NCBI GenBank assembly: GCA_036571765.1
Contig: BROE01000014.1
Location: 3,893,440-3,957,439 of the forward strand
Direction of reading: 5' to 3'
DNA length: 64,000 nucleotides
From: Plecoglossus altivelis
Lineage: Eukaryota; Chordata; Actinopteri; Osmeriformes; Plecoglossidae
Position numbers and translations under genes: made by a program. Positions 60,403 to 64,000 of this stretch are shown here, in pieces. The notes below the pieces were generated by a model. That model was not told the origin of the DNA. It did not search any database and saw only the letters and a program-made list of their open reading frames with translations. How positions within the stretch are numbered: position 1 is the stretch's first letter; the number at the start of each line of letters is the position of its first letter.

Positions 60403-61545
60403 CTACACCTCAGCATCGGAAAAAGACTTCTCCTTGCTGCGACTGGTGATTCCTGAGTTTGTGTAAGTGTTTGAGCGGGACACTTCCTCAGTAAAGGCGC
60501 TCTCCAGCACCTTCAGGATGGACTTGCGAACCTTGTCCTTGAAATCCTGGCCCATGAACACATACAGCAGAGGATTCAAACAGCTGTTGAGAAAAGCCAG
60601 GCTGGTGGCTATTGGGATCCCGATGGTGGTCACATGGTCTAAAGTGTCGCTGAACTCAGCAGACATGTGATTCACCATCTCTATGAGAGAGAAGATGTGG
60701 TAAGGAGCCCAGCACAGGAAGAAGGCAGTGATGACCGCCGCAATGATCTTGAAGGTGCGACCTGAGTGGCTGGCTAGGGTACGGTTTCTCTTCAGACGGT
60801 GGATGATGATGGCATAGCAGGAGACGATGATGGAGAAGGGCGCCACGAAGCCCAGCAGGAAGCGTGTGATGGTCATGGCTTGGTGGCGGAACGCCCGCAG
60901 CTCCACCACCGCGGCTGTTTCGTAGTCGTCGGAGAAGGCAAAGTTGTTGAAGCAGTTGATGATGTCTTCGTTGTGGTAGGAAGCACCCACATCCCTGAAC
61001 ACAAAGTAAGGTGCGCTGAGGACCAGAGCCAGCAGCCAGATACCCAGGCTCACGCAGGACGCCTTGCGCACGCTCCGGTGGTTTTGAGCCCAGACTGGCC
61101 ACACCACAGACACGCACCTGTCCGCACTGATCACAACCAGTATGTAGACGCTAGCAAACATGTTGAGGAAGCTGACAGTGCTATTGAGCTTGCACATAAA
61201 CTTGCCAAAGGGCCAATGGAAGCCCATAGCCGTGTAGGTAACACTCAGAGGAAGGAAGGCTGTGAAGAGGAAGTCAGCCACAGCCAGGTTGAGGAACCAT
61301 ACTGTGTTGACTGTCTTTTTCATCTTGAATCCTGTTACCCAGATGACCACTCCGTTTCCAAGCACACCCAGCACAAAGGCCAGGCAGTAGACGATGAGGG
61401 ACATGATGTTGAGAGAGTGCCTGAGGTTCTCCAGCTCGTCTTCATATTCCTCTTCTGTTTGGTTGTCGGGAGATGAAACGTTTTCAAGAGTGTTCATCCG
61501 GGTGTAGTCGTAAAGTGGGGTGCTGGTCATAACAATTTCCATCAT
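60403..61545 (-). CDS. chemerin receptor-like GPCR (CMKLR1 type), 380 aa
   Basis: Class A seven-helix receptor at the plasma membrane, single coding exon. The start at 61545 (MMEIVMTSTPL) lies just inside an exon that begins at 61556 after a TTTTTAG acceptor. The acidic N-terminal tail has NVS and NQT glycosylation sites and Tyr/Asp/Glu residues. TM1 has GNGVVIW and TM2 NLAVADFLF. TM3 begins after the disulphide Cys (FMCKLN) and ends with the DRC motif instead of DRY (SADRCVSV), as in chemerin and formyl-peptide receptors. PVWAQNHRSVR follows in loop 2, ECL2 has the partner Cys (INCFNNF), TM6 FFLCWAPYH, TM7 NPLLYVFMGQDF. The Ser/Thr-rich tail suits arrestin regulation. KMKKTVN and QNHRSVR match chemerin receptors well. 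A related teleost receptor of the same clade (GPR1-like) cannot be excluded without a tree. Confidence 0.88.
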   Translation of the reverse strand: MMEIVMTSTPLYDYTRMNTLENVSSPDNQTEEEYEDELENLRHSLNIMSLIVYCLAFVLGVLGNGVVIWVTGFKMKKTVNTVWFLNLAVADFLFTAFLPLSVTYTAMGFHWPFGKFMCKLNSTVSFLNMFASVYILVVISADRCVSVVWPVWAQNHRSVRKASCVSLGIWLLALVLSAPYFVFRDVGASYHNEDIINCFNNFAFSDDYETAAVVELRAFRHQAMTITRFLLGFVAPFSIIVSCYAIIIHRLKRNRTLASHSGRTFKIIAAVITAFFLCWAPYHIFSLIEMVNHMSAEFSDTLDHVTTIGIPIATSLAFLNSCLNPLLYVFMGQDFKDKVRKSILKVLESAFTEEVSRSNTYTNSGITSRSKEKSFSDAEV

Positions 61546-62489
61546 AGTTTTCTGTCCTAAAAAGACAGAGAAATATAAGACAACTATATGGCTTCGAAAA
61601 GTGACAACTTACTGGCTGCTGCTGTTCAAATAAATAAATAGTATAACCTTTAGCATTTTTTGGAAGGCAAGGGACACGTATATCTCGAAAGCTATATAGC
61701 TTATATAACTGAAGTAATTCCAACTTTTTTGATTTGCCTTGCCGCTTATTCCGATTTACTGTTCATTTGCATGTTGAACTGCTTTTTGCCGAGGCTTCTG
61801 CGCCACAGTGTTTCTCTTTTTACGGCCGCTAGAGGTCATAGACGCTCTGTGATTATTTCTTCATTTTTGGACGACTGACAGACGTAGAACCTCACCTCAA
61901 ATTCATGGTTAGGGAAGGAAAGAATACTGAGATTTGACTCAATCCTACATTCTCAACTGTAAAGAATGCCGTTCAAGTCAAGTGCTCCGAAATTGAGTAA
62001 GTGTAAAGTTTGGACAATGCTGAGACATGTTTCTCGGTAAAGACCGGGCAGAATGTTTTTGTAGGAGGAAAAAAAAACTAAACACACAACGGATTTATGA
62101 CCATTGTAAGATTTCTTTTGAAAAGTTATTGAGATGAATTGGCACTTTTAAGTATCTTGGCTTTATCAACATTGCTACCATGGAGTTAAATGATAAAATA
62201 AATAATATTTGACCTATCGTTTTTTATGTATATGTGGCTTCAAAAACATGTTCAATAGAATCCAACATCAAAAATGTGTTGTAGTTTACATGTCAGCATA
62301 TATTTTAAACCTTGTTCAATATCAGACAAGGTAAAGGTTAGAAATTATAAAGATATGCATAATCGTAGCCTATGTCTTTGTTTTAAGACTTGACTGAACG
62401 CAAGTGATTCAACAGTAGGTTATTTAAATTAATAATCAGAAAATACTCCAAAAACGAACCTTGTTATTTCGTCAATTTAAATAGCATAC

Positions 62490-62620
62490 CTTGGTCTGTG
62501 TGTATTCCAGTCAGGGCAAGAGCGCGAAGAGGTGTCAGTGGTGCGAAACCCAGATTGAGACAGAAATCAGAGCGCAGACTTTCTAGTACCTCCTCGAAGT
62601 ATGTGACGTCACAGATCCTC
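62490..62620 (-). other. possible noncoding first exon of the GPCR gene
   Basis: A donor AAG|GTATGC (minus) at 62489/62490 could splice to the acceptor at 61556. The sequence upstream is the likely promoter. Only the donor consensus and position support this; the 5' end is a guess. Confidence 0.35.
62604..62611. promoter_or_regulatory. CRE palindrome TGACGTCA
   Basis: A full cAMP-response element about 115 bp upstream of the putative donor of the noncoding exon. CREB/ATF proteins bind this site. The link to the GPCR gene rests on location only. Confidence 0.5.
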
Positions 62621-64000
62621 AAGACAAGTGAGAGAGAAAAACATGATGGAGCTTGAAGAAAGCCGGTAACAGACTGCTTTGGACTTCACGACAAAGGCTG
62701 CGTGACGGGAACAGATTAGCAGCATCAAAGACTTTTTTGGGACCATCATGGTTTGAGAACTAAAGTGTCAAGCTAGTTTTTCAAAGCAGACAAATCTTGA
62801 ATCTTGACTCTTGCTTCAGATTGGACCAATGTTTCCATAAAGAACATGGCTCTTGACGTGCACATTAAAACAACGGCTATCTTGTTATACTTTTGACATT
62901 GTGCTGTGAAATTCTCATGAAAGTTTGTCACATTAGTATCAGTCAGGGAACGCACACAAGTGAAATAAGGTGAGCAGTGCAGGAAAGCTGTTGTTGTGAA
63001 GCCGCCAACCACGCAACCCCGCCTCAATCGAATGGCCTAAGAGTAATGTGTTTTCCTTACTCCACGAGTGAGCTCATGTTTGTTTGAGGTCAAGTGTAAT
63101 TGGCCTGCTCACTGTTTGGATCAACATCTGGCATTTTTTGTCATGTCTCTGTGTACCGCACAACATAAAATAAAAGTCAGAGCATATGTCAATAATTGTG
63201 AGTCGTCCGTTTGAAATGGCAGGTTATTCCTATCACGGCCGACGCGGTCCTACATAAGACCGACATGGTCATGATATCTATACGCACACCATGGCACTTT
63301 GAAACAGAGGTGCCATCAGCACTGTAAAAACAGGATTGACAAACTTTATCATCAGACACAATACGATAGATTAAAGTATCATTCATTTTCCACGGTATTT
63401 CGTGTATATTTTGTGTATTAAGGATCGTAGTTATGCCATTTTTAAAGGGGCGTTGTTCTACTGAGGCAATTCCCCTCATTAGTCACATCATTTCTTCTTC
63501 TACAAGCCCACTGCATGCGTACAAGATGTGTGCAACACAAACCACTGCAGAAACTTTCCCTTGCCACACTAAAGCTTACAGTTCGGAGGCGTGAGTTTGG
63601 TATCAGCCTTGGCATCGACATCAATAGTTAATGTGCGCAAGCTATTTATTTATTGCCATAATTTGAGTGCAAATAGTTTTTGAACATCATGTTTTGGACT
63701 CGTGTTGTTATCATGTTTACGTCTAAATAAAAATGATCAGTAGGCCTATTTGTTTGAGTTTAATGATGTTTCCTTAACCATCCTCAGATTTGCGTGCCGT
63801 CATGTGGAATTTTGTTAAACTTTAGGTCTTATAGAGGGGCCTACTTGAAATTTTGTTGGCACGGATCAGTTAGCGTTTTCCATTAAACTGCTGACTTCAC
63901 AAGCGTTGATTGGGATACTGTTTGCTTTTCCATGAATTATTAATCTAAATGAATACAGAGGCATAAAAAAGTAAATTATGAAAACTCATTAAAAAGGGTG
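62621..64000. other. intergenic, no gene seen
   Basis: Upstream of the GPCR gene. It contains the second copy of a diverged dispersed repeat (63455-63640). The short frames have no recognised motif. Confidence 0.5.
63455..63640 (+). repeat. diverged dispersed repeat, copy 2
   Basis: Aligns over about 190 bp with 50365-50560. Roughly two thirds of the bases appear to match by eye; the longest shared words are 'gtgtgcaacacaa' and 'aatagttaatg'. Confidence 0.5.

Noticed and set aside
60799..61476. Plus-strand 225-codon frame rich in His/Asp/Glu
   Set aside because: It is the exact antisense of the GPCR coding exon; no motif of its own.

Overview
The window reads as nuclear DNA of a ray-finned (teleost) fish. 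The signs are short GT-AG introns, anionic-type trypsin genes, a chemerin-receptor-like GPCR, Tc1-like DNA transposons, tRNA-headed SINEs, TTAA-flanked MITEs and a fish-type non-LTR element with an ATGG-repeat tail. There is no bacterial gene organisation. The only ambiguous base is the N at 55796.

Layout. (1) 482-4116: two tandem five-exon trypsin genes on the minus strand. They share one nearly identical 339-bp tract that looks like gene conversion. (2) 8020-43166: a minus-strand series of C2H2 zinc-finger genes. It holds a four-finger exon (8020-8988), an AT-hook exon (10516-12123) that may belong to the same gene, a 413-aa five-finger protein (13917-15158), a 1011-aa thirteen-finger protein (16446-19481), a 2622-aa protein with about 50 fingers in one exon (23835-31703), and a 609-aa eleven-finger protein (41337-43166). 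Three of them share an unusual module: a PVVxL motif, then a C2H2 finger, then a C2HC knuckle. (3) 33.5-49.5 kb: a transposon-rich stretch between and beyond the zinc-finger genes. It contains a short Tc1-like element (34462-35680), two copies of a second Tc1 family (38969-40613 with a nested SINE; 45379-46994), TTAA-type MITEs, a TTA-flanked inverted-repeat element (48758-49460) and a five-copy 19-bp tandem repeat.

(4) 53595-58400, plus strand: exons of a gene I do not recognise. A lysine/glutamate-rich upstream part is followed by a single-pass receptor-like protein with signal peptide, cysteine-rich ectodomain, transmembrane helix and short tail. All splice phases agree over eleven exons, but an in-frame TAG lies in exon 3, and a non-LTR retrotransposon with a 13-bp target-site duplication sits inside the main ectodomain exon. 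(5) 60403-61545, minus strand: a single-exon GPCR of the chemerin receptor (CMKLR1) type, with a possible 5' UTR exon and a full CRE palindrome upstream.

The trypsins are secreted digestive enzymes, the zinc-finger/AT-hook proteins are probably nuclear DNA-binding factors from local duplication, and the two genes at the right end look immune-related. No operon-like joint function is implied. The strongest candidates for something new are the shared PVVxL/C2H2/C2HC module and the receptor-like gene caught with a retrotransposon in its exon.
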